Below are positions 6,661 through 12,371 of a stretch of DNA of 16,905 nt, piece after piece. The notes beneath the pieces are model-generated. The model saw only the letters and a list, made by a program, of their open reading frames with translations, had not been told where the DNA came from and did no database searches. The stretch's first letter is position 1, and each line of letters begins with the position of its first letter. The DNA is from an uncultured Bacilli bacterium. GTDB taxonomy: Bacteria; Bacillota_I; Bacilli_A; RF39; UBA660. The stretch is taken from NCBI GenBank assembly GCA_947628125.1, contig CANQYR010000011.1, forward strand, positions 1 to 16,905, written 5' to 3'. The translations under genes were made by a program, and so were the position numbers.

Positions 6661-8058
6661 ATGAATTTACCAGATTTAGAAAAGGCTAGAGAAAGAAGTA
6701 ATAAAGAGATTTTACATAAAGATGTTTTGCCTTTGGTTGATGATACTTTGAAGGGTGAGAAGTTTTTTATTCGGACTTATGGTTGTCAAATGAATGTTCA
6801 TGATACTGAGCAGATTAGGGGTATTTTACTTAATTTAGGGATGGAAGAGGTTGATGATTTAGAAAAGGCGAAGGTTATTGTTTTAAATACGTGCGCGATT
6901 AGGGAAAATGCTCATGATAAAGTTTTTGGTTTTTTAGGAAGGATAAAGCATTATAAGAAGGAGCATCCAGATGTTATTGTTTGTTTGGGTGGTTGTATGG
7001 CTCAGGAAGAGTCAGTTGTAAAGGAAGTTATGAAGCGGCATCCATATATTAATTTGGTTTTTGGAACGCATCATATTCATGAGCTTGGGCAAATGATTTT
7101 AAATGCTTCATCTTCTATGGATGTTAATGTTACAAGTGAAGAGGGTTGTGTTTATGAGCAAATAGAGTATGCTAGGGATTCTAAGTATAAGGCTTGGGTA
7201 AATATTATGTATGGTTGTGATAAGTTTTGTACTTATTGCATTGTGCCTTATACAAGGGGTCGTGAGCGAAGTAGGAAGATGGAAAATATTTTATCGGAGG
7301 TAAAGAGGCTTAAGGATTTAGGATATATGGAGGTTACTTTGCTTGGTCAAAATGTAAATGCTTATGGTCTTGATTTGGGTTATGATTTTGCAACTCTTTT
7401 GGAGCAGGTAGCTTTAATTGGTATTCCAAGAATTAGGTTTGTTACTTCTCATCCTTGGAATTTTACGGAGAAGATGATTGAGGTTATTAGCAAATATCCG
7501 AATATAATGCCTTATATTCATTTACCTTTACAAAGTGGTTCAGATCGTATTTTGAAGTTGATGGGTAGAAGGTATACACAAGAGGAATATATTAATTTAT
7601 TTAAGATGATTAAGAAGAATATTCCTAATTGTGCAATTACAACTGATATTATTGTTGGTTTTCCAATGGAAACGGAAGAGGATTTTAATGAAACTTTGAA
7701 GGTTGCTAGAATGTTGCATTTTGATGGGGCTTATACTTTTATTTATAGTCCTAGGGAAGGAACGCCTGCAAGTAAGATGAAGGATGATGTTTCTTTAGAG
7801 GTTAAAGAAGAGCGTTTACAAAGGCTTAATGAGCTTATTAATGCTGATTCTAAGAAGAGTAATGAGGCTTTGGTTGGTAAGGTTGTTCCTGTACTTATTG
7901 AATCGGCAAGTGACAAGGGTGATGATATAATGATGGGATATACTGATACAATGAAGTTAGTTAATGTTTCCGGGGCAAAAGATGCAGTTGGAAAGATTGT
8001 CAATGTATGTATTACGGACGCGAAGAGTTTTAGTTTAGATGGAGAAATGGTTAAATAA
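6661..8058 (+). CDS. miaB: tRNA-2-methylthio-N6-dimethylallyladenosine synthase MiaB
   Basis: A 465-residue radical-SAM methylthiotransferase that adds a methylthio group to i6A37 of tRNAs. The N-terminal UPF0004 domain carries the auxiliary cluster ligands Cys42 (TYGCQMN), Cys78 (NTCAIRE) and Cys112 (GGCMAQ). The radical-SAM cluster is Cys186, Cys190 and Cys193 (CDKFCTYC). A C-terminal TRAM domain begins near residue 400 (GKVVPVLIE...). NTCAIRENAHDKVFG and SHPWNF identify MiaB rather than MtaB or RimO. AATAGGAG precedes the start. The pairing with der is a compact operon without a separate promoter. Confidence 0.97.
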   Translation: MNLPDLEKARERSNKEILHKDVLPLVDDTLKGEKFFIRTYGCQMNVHDTEQIRGILLNLGMEEVDDLEKAKVIVLNTCAIRENAHDKVFGFLGRIKHYKKEHPDVIVCLGGCMAQEESVVKEVMKRHPYINLVFGTHHIHELGQMILNASSSMDVNVTSEEGCVYEQIEYARDSKYKAWVNIMYGCDKFCTYCIVPYTRGRERSRKMENILSEVKRLKDLGYMEVTLLGQNVNAYGLDLGYDFATLLEQVALIGIPRIRFVTSHPWNFTEKMIEVISKYPNIMPYIHLPLQSGSDRILKLMGRRYTQEEYINLFKMIKKNIPNCAITTDIIVGFPMETEEDFNETLKVARMLHFDGAYTFIYSPREGTPASKMKDDVSLEVKEERLQRLNELINADSKKSNEALVGKVVPVLIESASDKGDDIMMGYTDTMKLVNVSGAKDAVGKIVNVCITDAKSFSLDGEMVK

Positions 8059-8084
8059 AAAAGCTACCTTTGTTGGTAGTTTTT
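8057..8084. terminator. Bidirectional terminator between miaB and PrsA-like gene
   Basis: The CTACC/GGTAG core (8064-8068 with 8075-8079) is extended by G-T and A-T pairs to about 10 bp. A and T runs flank it on both sides. The convergent genes end on either side. Confidence 0.8.
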
Positions 8085-9096
8085 AATTTGTTTTGGCAGC
8101 GTCGGTTTCTCTAGCTTGGGCAATTTGATTGGCGATGAAGTTAGAGTATTGATTTTTGATGTCACTGTCAATTATTTCCATACCATATTTTTTTCTTAGT
8201 TCTTGCATGGCTGTGATGCTCATTGTGGAATCGTTGTTTAGTTTTTCGGTTCCTAGTGTTTCTAGTATTTCATCTTTGACATCATCTATTGCTTTTTTTT
8301 CGCTGCTTGATTCTCTAAAGATAACGTGATAGCCTAATTCGGTAGTAATTAATTCTTTTGAGTATTCACCGTCTTTTAATGCTCTAGCGCTTTTTAAAAC
8401 TTCATCGTAGCTACTTGATAAGGTATCGGTGTTTACAGCGCCTAAGCTACCGCCATTTTCTTTTGTTGCTTCATCGTTTGAGTATTCTTTGGCTAATTGT
8501 TTAAATGTTTCTAATTTGTTTTCGGCTTTATCAAGTTTTTCGATTATTTCGTTGATTTTATTTTTAGCGTCAGTTTCTTTCTTTTGTTTATCTTCATCGC
8601 TATCATCGTCTGTTACGCCTGTTTGAATAAGGATGTGATCAATGTTAATGTCGCCATAGATGTTTTTATCATAGTAAGCTTGTACTTCTTTTTCATTTAC
8701 TTGGTTTTTAGCGTAGTTTAAGATGGCCATTTGTTGTAAATTATTTAAATAAATGTAATCTGTGTAGCTTTCTACTGAACCAAAGTAGGAATTGATTTGA
8801 TCGACGCCATAGGTTGATTTCATTGATTCGACGGTGTTTGTGGCATTGTCTTTAGCTTCTTGTAGTCTATCTGGAAGTTCTATTTCTAATATTTGTTTAT
8901 CCATTAATTGCATCATGGCATCTAAGGCATATTGTTCTTTCATTTTATTATAAAGGTCGTTAGCTGATACATGAATTTGATCGTTATTAAATGTAACTAC
9001 TGCTTCAGTTCCATCGGATAGGCTAGGAATTGTTTTTCCACATCCACATAGTAAAATAGCACATACCCCTAATATTATTGCTTTGTATTTTTTCAT
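8083..9096 (-). CDS. prsA: PrsA-like peptidyl-prolyl isomerase lipoprotein
   Basis: The 337-residue protein has a lipoprotein signal: basic MKKYK, hydrophobic core, lipobox LCGC with Cys19 as the likely lipidated residue. A SurA-N-like helical region follows, then a parvulin (PpiC) domain about 150-262 with NIDHILIQT, GGSLGAV and ELGYHVI. This is the PrsA/foldase layout: folding of secreted proteins outside the membrane. The parvulin region carries a low-complexity acidic insert (DDDSDEDKQKKETD). Start 9096 is chosen because AAAGGAGCGAAG lies directly upstream and the signal peptide begins there; an upstream extension lacks a ribosome site. The gene symbol is by similarity; other PpiC foldases cannot be excluded. 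Confidence 0.88.
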   Translation of the reverse strand: MKKYKAIILGVCAILLCGCGKTIPSLSDGTEAVVTFNNDQIHVSANDLYNKMKEQYALDAMMQLMDKQILEIELPDRLQEAKDNATNTVESMKSTYGVDQINSYFGSVESYTDYIYLNNLQQMAILNYAKNQVNEKEVQAYYDKNIYGDINIDHILIQTGVTDDDSDEDKQKKETDAKNKINEIIEKLDKAENKLETFKQLAKEYSNDEATKENGGSLGAVNTDTLSSSYDEVLKSARALKDGEYSKELITTELGYHVIFRESSSEKKAIDDVKDEILETLGTEKLNNDSTMSITAMQELRKKYGMEIIDSDIKNQYSNFIANQIAQARETDAAKTN

Positions 9097-9126
9097 TTTT
9101 ATCTTCGCTCCTTTACGTACATATCT

Positions 9127-9155
9127 ATTATAGCAATGAAACTTTAGAAAAACAA
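9127..9155 (-). promoter_or_regulatory. Promoter of PrsA-like gene
   Basis: On the minus strand an extended -10 (TGCTATAAT, TATAAT at 9127-9132) lies 17 bp from TTGTTT (9150-9155). Transcription would start near 9120, 24 bases before the ATG. Confidence 0.7.
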
Positions 9156-9197
9156 TAAAAATGCACAAGAAAATAATGAACCAAAGAAAAAAAATAC

Positions 9198-9206
9198 CAT
9201 ACAATA
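9198..9206 (+). promoter_or_regulatory. Candidate sporulation sigma -10 for YjcZ-like genes
   Basis: CATACAATA matches the sigma-E -10 (CATACANT) exactly and the sigma-K -10 pattern (CATAnnnTA). An ACC triplet at 9180-9182 could serve as a sigma-K -35, with a slightly short 15-bp spacer. The downstream leader and AAAGGAGGG site are well placed. Confidence 0.4.
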
Positions 9207-9239
9207 TAAATGAAAAGACAAATAAAAGGAGGGAGTAAT

Positions 9240-9332
9240 ATGAACAACTGTTGTGAGAATAATGGACTTGGACCTGCAATTATACTTGTATTATTCATCT
9301 TATTAGTGTTAATTGTAGGCGCATTCATTTAG
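9240..9332 (+). CDS. YjcZ-like sporulation mini-protein 1
   Basis: The 30-residue product starts MNNCCENNGLG and continues as one hydrophobic helix (AIILVLFILLVLIVGAF). This N-terminal Cys/Gly/Asn stretch plus a single membrane helix ending near the C-terminus is the layout of the YjcZ family of tiny sporulation proteins in Bacillota. A strong ribosome site (AAAGGAGGG, 9226-9234) supports translation. The gene is paired with a similar one 21 bases downstream. Function within the spore is not known for the family. Family assignment rests on pattern, with moderate confidence; a generic small membrane protein is the alternative. Confidence 0.72.
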   Translation: MNNCCENNGLGPAIILVLFILLVLIVGAFI

Positions 9333-9353
9333 TCTTTAGATAGGAGGTGCCTT

Positions 9354-9476
9354 ATGAGTTGTTGCAAAAATAACCAAAATGCTGGCTGTGGCTGTAATAA
9401 TAACAATCTTAGCGCGTTTATCATTTTGGTACTATTTATTTTACTTGCAATCATTCTTGGTGGCTTAATATTCTAA
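9354..9476 (+). CDS. YjcZ-like sporulation mini-protein 2
   Basis: The 40-residue product has a Cys/Asn-rich start (MSCCKNNQNAGCGCNNNN) followed by a membrane helix (FIILVLFILLAIILGGLIF). It resembles the preceding 30-residue protein in design (shared LVLFILL core), which suggests duplication. TAGGAGGTG (9341-9349) is an excellent ribosome site. Four Cys in the first 14 residues could bind metal or form crosslinks in the coat; this is inference. The gene is followed at once by a hairpin terminator, making a two-gene transcript. Confidence 0.75.
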   Translation: MSCCKNNQNAGCGCNNNNLSAFIILVLFILLAIILGGLIF

Positions 9477-9477
9477 T

Positions 9478-9499
9478 AGGAAGGGAAAACCTTCTTTTT
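9478..9499 (+). terminator. Terminator after YjcZ-like pair
   Basis: Stem GAAGG/CCTTC (9480-9484 with 9490-9494), loop GAAAA, then TTTTT. The last bases overlap the stop codon of the minus-strand gene. Confidence 0.75.
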
Positions 9500-10613
9500 A
9501 GTTTGCGTAAGTTTTTATTTCGTAAGGATCGTTTTTACTGCCATTGCCTTTTTTGTATAGAACATCTGTAGGTAATGTGGTTACGACTCTTAATGTTTTT
9601 TTACTGTTGGCGTCATCTATTTCGATGCGTCCATAGTTGGCTACGTAGTAAACTTTGTAAGATTCTTTACTACCAGTAAGGAGCCACCAACTATTTTTAC
9701 TTTTGGCTAGGTAATTGTAGTTAGTACAGTTAGGGTCAAGGGCTTTTAGGCATAGTTCATCGTTACTGGCATTTAGGTAGTCAGATACGGTTAGAAGGCT
9801 AATTGGGGTTGTAATTGTTTGTTGGCATTCAACTTGATTACTTTTATCGATGTCTTCTGGGTTTCTTTTGGCTATGCAAGCATCGTGGTTTATAAAGTAT
9901 GATTGATAGTTTTTGAATTTTTTGGAAAATATGCTATCTAGGGTGTCTTTGATTCGGGAAATGGTGAAGTCGTTTTTACCTTTTTGGCTTTGGGCATCTT
10001 CGTTGTAGCGATCATCATAGGTTATTTCTTGGTATGTTTTGTCGCTTAATGGTTCTGATAATATTAGATAGATATAATCAGGTGTTATTTTAACGATGCG
10101 CCAGGTGTAGTTAGCAAAGTTTAGGTAGTTGTTTAAATATTCACCTTTGTATATATATTCATCGTTTATTTTATATAAGCCATCTTTAGTTGGAGTTGGT
10201 TCTTTTTTGGTTATGTAATCAATTAGGTTTTGGCTTTTATAGTTATTACAGTTTATTATTGGGGTATAGCGGTAGTTGTTTTGACTATTATTTACTTTTA
10301 CGTATGCTTCACAGTTTTCATCTTTTATTAGTTTATCAAGTGGTTTTATTAGTTTTTCAGTTATTAGTTCGCTAGCTAGTATTTTTGTTTCTTCGTTTTC
10401 ATTTGGTTTATTTTCTTTATGGTTATTTAGGTAGGTTTTACTAGCTTCTACTAATATGTTTTCGGTTTCTTCGGGTGTGTATCTTTTTAGCATTATGCTG
10501 ACTGTTATGATGGCAATGATAGCAATTACAACTATTATAAGTATAGTAATTGACCAGTAAATATGTTTTTTGCTACTAAAGAAATCGATTATTGTTTCTT
10601 TTATTTTTTTCAT
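9498..10613 (-). CDS. Membrane-anchored surface protein related to 727-2115
   Basis: This 371-residue protein has one N-terminal membrane helix (about residues 18-40, WSITILIIVVIAIIAIITVSI) and an extracellular region. Residues about 45-140 form a helical then Asn-rich segment. The rest shows landmarks shared with the protein at 727: YTWRIVKI, SWWLLTG, and a C-terminal G-N-G-S-K-N-DPYEI. A few Cys in the second half could form disulfides. Start 10613 is chosen over GTG 10622 because AAGGTGATC lies just upstream and contains that GTG. Codons are A/C-ending, as expected for the lagging strand. No NNY-rich segment is present. Extracellular function is unknown; I infer a C-type-lectin/FGE-like fold with low certainty. 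Confidence 0.72.
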   Translation of the reverse strand: MKKIKETIIDFFSSKKHIYWSITILIIVVIAIIAIITVSIMLKRYTPEETENILVEASKTYLNNHKENKPNENEETKILASELITEKLIKPLDKLIKDENCEAYVKVNNSQNNYRYTPIINCNNYKSQNLIDYITKKEPTPTKDGLYKINDEYIYKGEYLNNYLNFANYTWRIVKITPDYIYLILSEPLSDKTYQEITYDDRYNEDAQSQKGKNDFTISRIKDTLDSIFSKKFKNYQSYFINHDACIAKRNPEDIDKSNQVECQQTITTPISLLTVSDYLNASNDELCLKALDPNCTNYNYLAKSKNSWWLLTGSKESYKVYYVANYGRIEIDDANSKKTLRVVTTLPTDVLYKKGNGSKNDPYEIKTYAN

Positions 10614-10665
10614 AATGATCACCTTAATAAAATAATATCAAACCTGACTTAAAAATGCAATTATT

Positions 10666-10689
10666 AAAAAAAGCTACTTGGTTGTAGCT
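10666..10689 (-). terminator. Terminator embedded in the end of an HTH gene
   Basis: On the minus strand, AGCTAC/GTAGCT (10684-10689 with 10672-10677) forms a perfect 6-bp stem followed by seven T. The TAG stop codon lies within the second arm, so coding end and terminator overlap. Confidence 0.8.
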
Positions 10690-10937
10690 ATTTGGTCAAT
10701 TCGTTTTTTGTTTATTATTTTATTTTCATCATAAGTTATTAGTTCAGTCATATTTGTTTTTAGGGCTTTAGCTAATTCGTATAAGTATTCGACGCTTATG
10801 TTTATTTCGCCACGTTCTATGCTGGCTAAGTATTTAGCGTTTAAACCTTTTTGTTCATAAAATTTTTCTTGGGATAATCCACTTTGGTATCTTATATAGC
10901 GGATATTCATGCCAATAATTTTTTTAATGTCTTTCAT
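10674..10937 (-). CDS. Xre-family HTH regulator (87 aa)
   Basis: A single HTH_3 domain fills residues about 8-70: IGMNIRYIRYQSGLSQEKFYE, then a turn and recognition helix (LNAKYLASIERG), then ISVEYLYELAKALKTNMTELI. The pattern is SinR/Xre-like. A basic C-terminal tail (KIINKKRIDQIATTK) follows. AAGGAAGG precedes the ATG. It is divergent from the 69-residue HTH gene at 11063, with -35 elements back to back, and ends in its own terminator, so it is a single-gene unit. DNA binding as dimer at the shared intergenic region is inferred; no effector domain is seen. Confidence 0.85.
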   Translation of the reverse strand: MKDIKKIIGMNIRYIRYQSGLSQEKFYEQKGLNAKYLASIERGEINISVEYLYELAKALKTNMTELITYDENKIINKKRIDQIATTK

Positions 10938-10975
10938 AATACCTTCCTTATTTTTTAGTTTATTGTTCTTTATAA

Positions 10976-11035
10976 ATAATGTCTACCCGGTGATAGCTAT
11001 ACAAATTTGACTTTTAAAAAATTTTATTATATTAT
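10976..11035. promoter_or_regulatory. Divergent back-to-back promoters for two HTH genes
   Basis: Plus strand: TTGACT (11007-11012), 17-bp spacer, TATTAT (11030-11035). Minus strand: TTGTAT (10999-11004), 17-bp spacer, CATTAT (10976-10981). The two -35 boxes are only 2 bp apart, and palindromes ATAGCTAT (10993-11000) and CAAATTTG (11002-11009 region) cover them. A repressor bound there would block both. Confidence 0.55.
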
Positions 11036-11062
11036 TATTTTAGGCAAAGGGGTGAGGGTTAT

Positions 11063-11272
11063 TTGCAAAAAACAAAGAATAAAATTTTAGAAAAAGAACG
11101 TTTAAAGCGGAATTATACTTATCAGCAAATGGCCGATATGCTTAATATTTGTAAGTCTTATTATTGGCAAATTGAGCATAATAATCGTCGCCTTTATTAT
11201 GATTTGGCGGTTAAAATTGCTGATATTTTTGGAAAGAAGCCTGATGATATTTTTTTTGATTATTTAAAATAA
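11063..11272 (+). CDS. Small Xre HTH protein upstream of SpoVIF-like gene
   Basis: The 69-residue product is almost only an HTH_3 domain (residues about 9-66): LKRNYTYQQMADMLNICKSYY, WQIEHNNRRLYYDLAVKIADIF, GKKPDDIF. It starts with TTG (11063) behind an AAAGGGGTGAGGG site; no ATG lies in front of the first helix, so TTG is favoured. It is a clear paralog of the 68-residue protein at 12120, sharing the LYYDLA-KIA--FG-KPD-IF block in protein and largely in DNA. Without a terminator, transcription can continue into the SpoVIF-like gene 30 bases downstream. Role in controlling that gene is inferred. Confidence 0.82.
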   Translation: MQKTKNKILEKERLKRNYTYQQMADMLNICKSYYWQIEHNNRRLYYDLAVKIADIFGKKPDDIFFDYLK

Positions 11273-11285
11273 ATTTACATATAAT
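11258..11285 (+). promoter_or_regulatory. Sigma-E-like promoter of SpoVIF-like gene
   Basis: GATTATT (11258-11264; 6 of 7 to KMATATT) is 13 bp from CATATAAT (11278-11285; 7 of 8 to CATACANT). The -10 starts 25 bases before the ATG, so the transcript would begin at the AGGAGG. The -35 lies within the end of the upstream HTH gene. Confidence 0.55.
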
Positions 11286-11302
11286 AACCTAGGAGGTTTT
11301 AT

Positions 11303-11545
11303 ATGGAGTTTAAGGATTCGTTTTTTGAGAAGGTTGAGAAGAAAACGAAGGTTGATAAAAAAACTATTCTTTCGTTAGCTAGTAAGTTACAAAATGGGAA
11401 TATGAAGGATAAAGATACTTTGAAGGAAGTTATTGATACTTTAAGTAAAATGACGGGAAAAAAGGTTAGTAGTGAAACAGAGAAAAAGATTATTGATACG
11501 ATTATGGAGGGTAATGTTCCAAATGATGTGGAAAAAATGTTTTAG
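11303..11545 (+). CDS. SpoVIF-like (stage VI sporulation protein F) protein
   Basis: The 80-residue protein resembles SpoVIF, a small mother-cell protein involved in spore coat assembly. Visible family features are the opening FFEKVEKKTKVDKKTILSLA, a LQNGNMKDKDTLKEVI block, and a GKKVSSETEKKIIDTI block, ending NVPNDVEKMF. It is soluble and highly charged with no membrane segment or signal peptide. An ideal AGGAGG site (11291-11296) precedes the ATG. It lies downstream of a small HTH gene and ends at a strong bidirectional terminator. The match is from memory of the family and is good but not certain; a generic small charged protein is the alternative. Confidence 0.7.
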   Translation: MEFKDSFFEKVEKKTKVDKKTILSLASKLQNGNMKDKDTLKEVIDTLSKMTGKKVSSETEKKIIDTIMEGNVPNDVEKMF

Positions 11546-11550
11546 TATAT

Positions 11551-11586
11551 AAAAACTGATAATCTATTATTTGGTTATCAGTTTTT
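11551..11586. terminator. Bidirectional terminator, 12-bp perfect stem
   Basis: AAAAACTGATAA (11551-11562) pairs perfectly with TTATCAGTTTTT (11575-11586) around a 12-base loop. The loop contains the stop codon of the minus-strand gene. It separates two convergent units. Confidence 0.88.
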
Positions 11587-12028
11587 TAATTTCATTTTTT
11601 TTACGATCAAAAATGTCGTCTAAGGAACAGTCAAAGTTTTTAGCAAATTGGACGGCATACATGGTTGTTATTAAGCATTTTCCCGTTTCATATTTATGGA
11701 TGTTTGATTGGGTCGTGTGTAATATGTTTGCGACATCTGTTTGGGTTAATTTGCGGTTTTTTCTAACTTTTCTTAGGTTTTTGGCTACTTGATTGATGTC
11801 AAATTCTTTTTTGTATTTCATTTTTTCTTCGTGGTTAGTAATACCTAGCATGTAGTCTAAGTTAATTCTATAGTGGTTGGCAATTTTGTACATTCTTTTT
11901 AGGGGAATGATATCTTTGCCACATTCCCAGCCGGCGTATGTCGCACGGCCAACGTTTAGCATGGTTGCTATGTCTTGTTGGGTGTAGCCTTCATAGCTAC
12001 GGCGTTCTTTTAATCGTTCAGAAATCAT
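11567..12028 (-). CDS. Double-HTH (Xre/Cro) regulator, paralog of 189-620
   Basis: This 153-residue protein has two HTH_3 domains: about 2-62 (YTQQDIATMLNVGRATYAGWE, ending LDYMLGI) and about 78-142 (LTQTDVANILHTTQSNIHKYE, ending CSLDDIFDRK). The N-termini MISERLKERR and MIGERLSDIR, the IPLK-R/K motif and the T-T-Q-S turn are shared with the protein at 189-620. A Lys-rich tail follows. AAAAGGTGATG precedes the ATG. It is divergent from the 68-residue HTH gene at 12120, sharing a 91-bp intergenic region containing a 6+6 palindrome. Two DNA-binding domains in one chain suggest binding as an internal dimer; this is inference. Confidence 0.86.
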   Translation of the reverse strand: MISERLKERRSYEGYTQQDIATMLNVGRATYAGWECGKDIIPLKRMYKIANHYRINLDYMLGITNHEEKMKYKKEFDINQVAKNLRKVRKNRKLTQTDVANILHTTQSNIHKYETGKCLITTMYAVQFAKNFDCSLDDIFDRKKNEIKKLITK

Positions 12029-12047
12029 TAAACATCACCTTTTATAA

Positions 12048-12061
12048 TTTTCTCAAGAAAA
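12048..12061. promoter_or_regulatory. Palindromic candidate operator
   Basis: TTTTCT-CA-AGAAAA is a 6+6-bp inverted repeat just upstream of the double-HTH gene start, within the divergent intergenic region. This location fits autoregulation, but AT-rich palindromes arise easily by chance. Confidence 0.3.
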
Positions 12062-12073
12062 TAATAAATTTAA

Positions 12074-12101
12074 TTAAAACTGTGGGTAAATGTGATATAA
12101 T
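12074..12101 (+). promoter_or_regulatory. Promoter of 68-aa HTH gene
   Basis: A perfect TATAAT (12096-12101) is preceded by TTAAAA (12074-12079) with a 16-bp spacer. The expected start of transcription falls at or just in front of AGGAGG (12107-12112), again giving a very short leader. Confidence 0.5.
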
Positions 12102-12119
12102 TAAATAGGAGGATTATTT

Positions 12120-12326
12120 ATGAAAAGGACTAGACTTATTAATATTAGGAAACAATGTGGTTATAGTCAAATTCAAATGGCTAATATTTTACATATTACG
12201 CAGGCTTATTATTGTCAAATAGAAAATGGTAATAAGAATTTGTATTATGATTTAGCTATTAAAATTGCGGCGGTTTTTGGTTTGAAGCCTGATTATATTT
12301 TTTATCCAGAAAAGAAAGAAAAGTAG
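12120..12326 (+). CDS. Small Xre HTH protein upstream of spoIVA
   Basis: The 68-residue protein is a single HTH_3 domain: RTRLINIRKQCGYSQIQMAN, HITQAYYCQIENGNKNLYYD, LAIKIAAVFGLKPDYIF, then a short Lys/Glu tail. It is a paralog of the protein at 11063 and begins with ATG after an ideal AGGAGG. It lies 45 bases upstream of spoIVA with no terminator between, so read-through is possible in addition to the spoIVA promoter. Together with the divergent double-HTH gene it repeats the arrangement seen at 10674-11545. Control of spoIVA by it is inference. Confidence 0.85.
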   Translation: MKRTRLINIRKQCGYSQIQMANILHITQAYYCQIENGNKNLYYDLAIKIAAVFGLKPDYIFYPEKKEK

Positions 12327-12354
12327 GAATATTTTTTATATTTGGTCATAGATT
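12327..12354 (+). promoter_or_regulatory. Sigma-E-like promoter of spoIVA
   Basis: GAATATT (12327-12333; 7 of 7 to the sigma-E -35 KMATATT), 13-bp spacer, CATAGATT (12347-12354; 7 of 8 to CATACANT). spoIVA is a known sigma-E gene in Bacillus. The -10 begins 25 bases before the ATG, giving a leader of about 11 bases. Confidence 0.72.
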
Positions 12355-12371
12355 TTTGTAGGTGATAAGTA

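Noticed and set aside
9097..9279. N-terminal extension of the PrsA-like gene
   Set aside because: The frame is open but very hydrophobic, has no ribosome site, overlaps the YjcZ-like gene and the prsA promoter; the lipoprotein signal starts at 9096.
10674..12326. Prophage remnant, suggested by four HTH regulators
   Set aside because: No integrase, structural phage genes or attachment repeats; the neighbours are sporulation genes.
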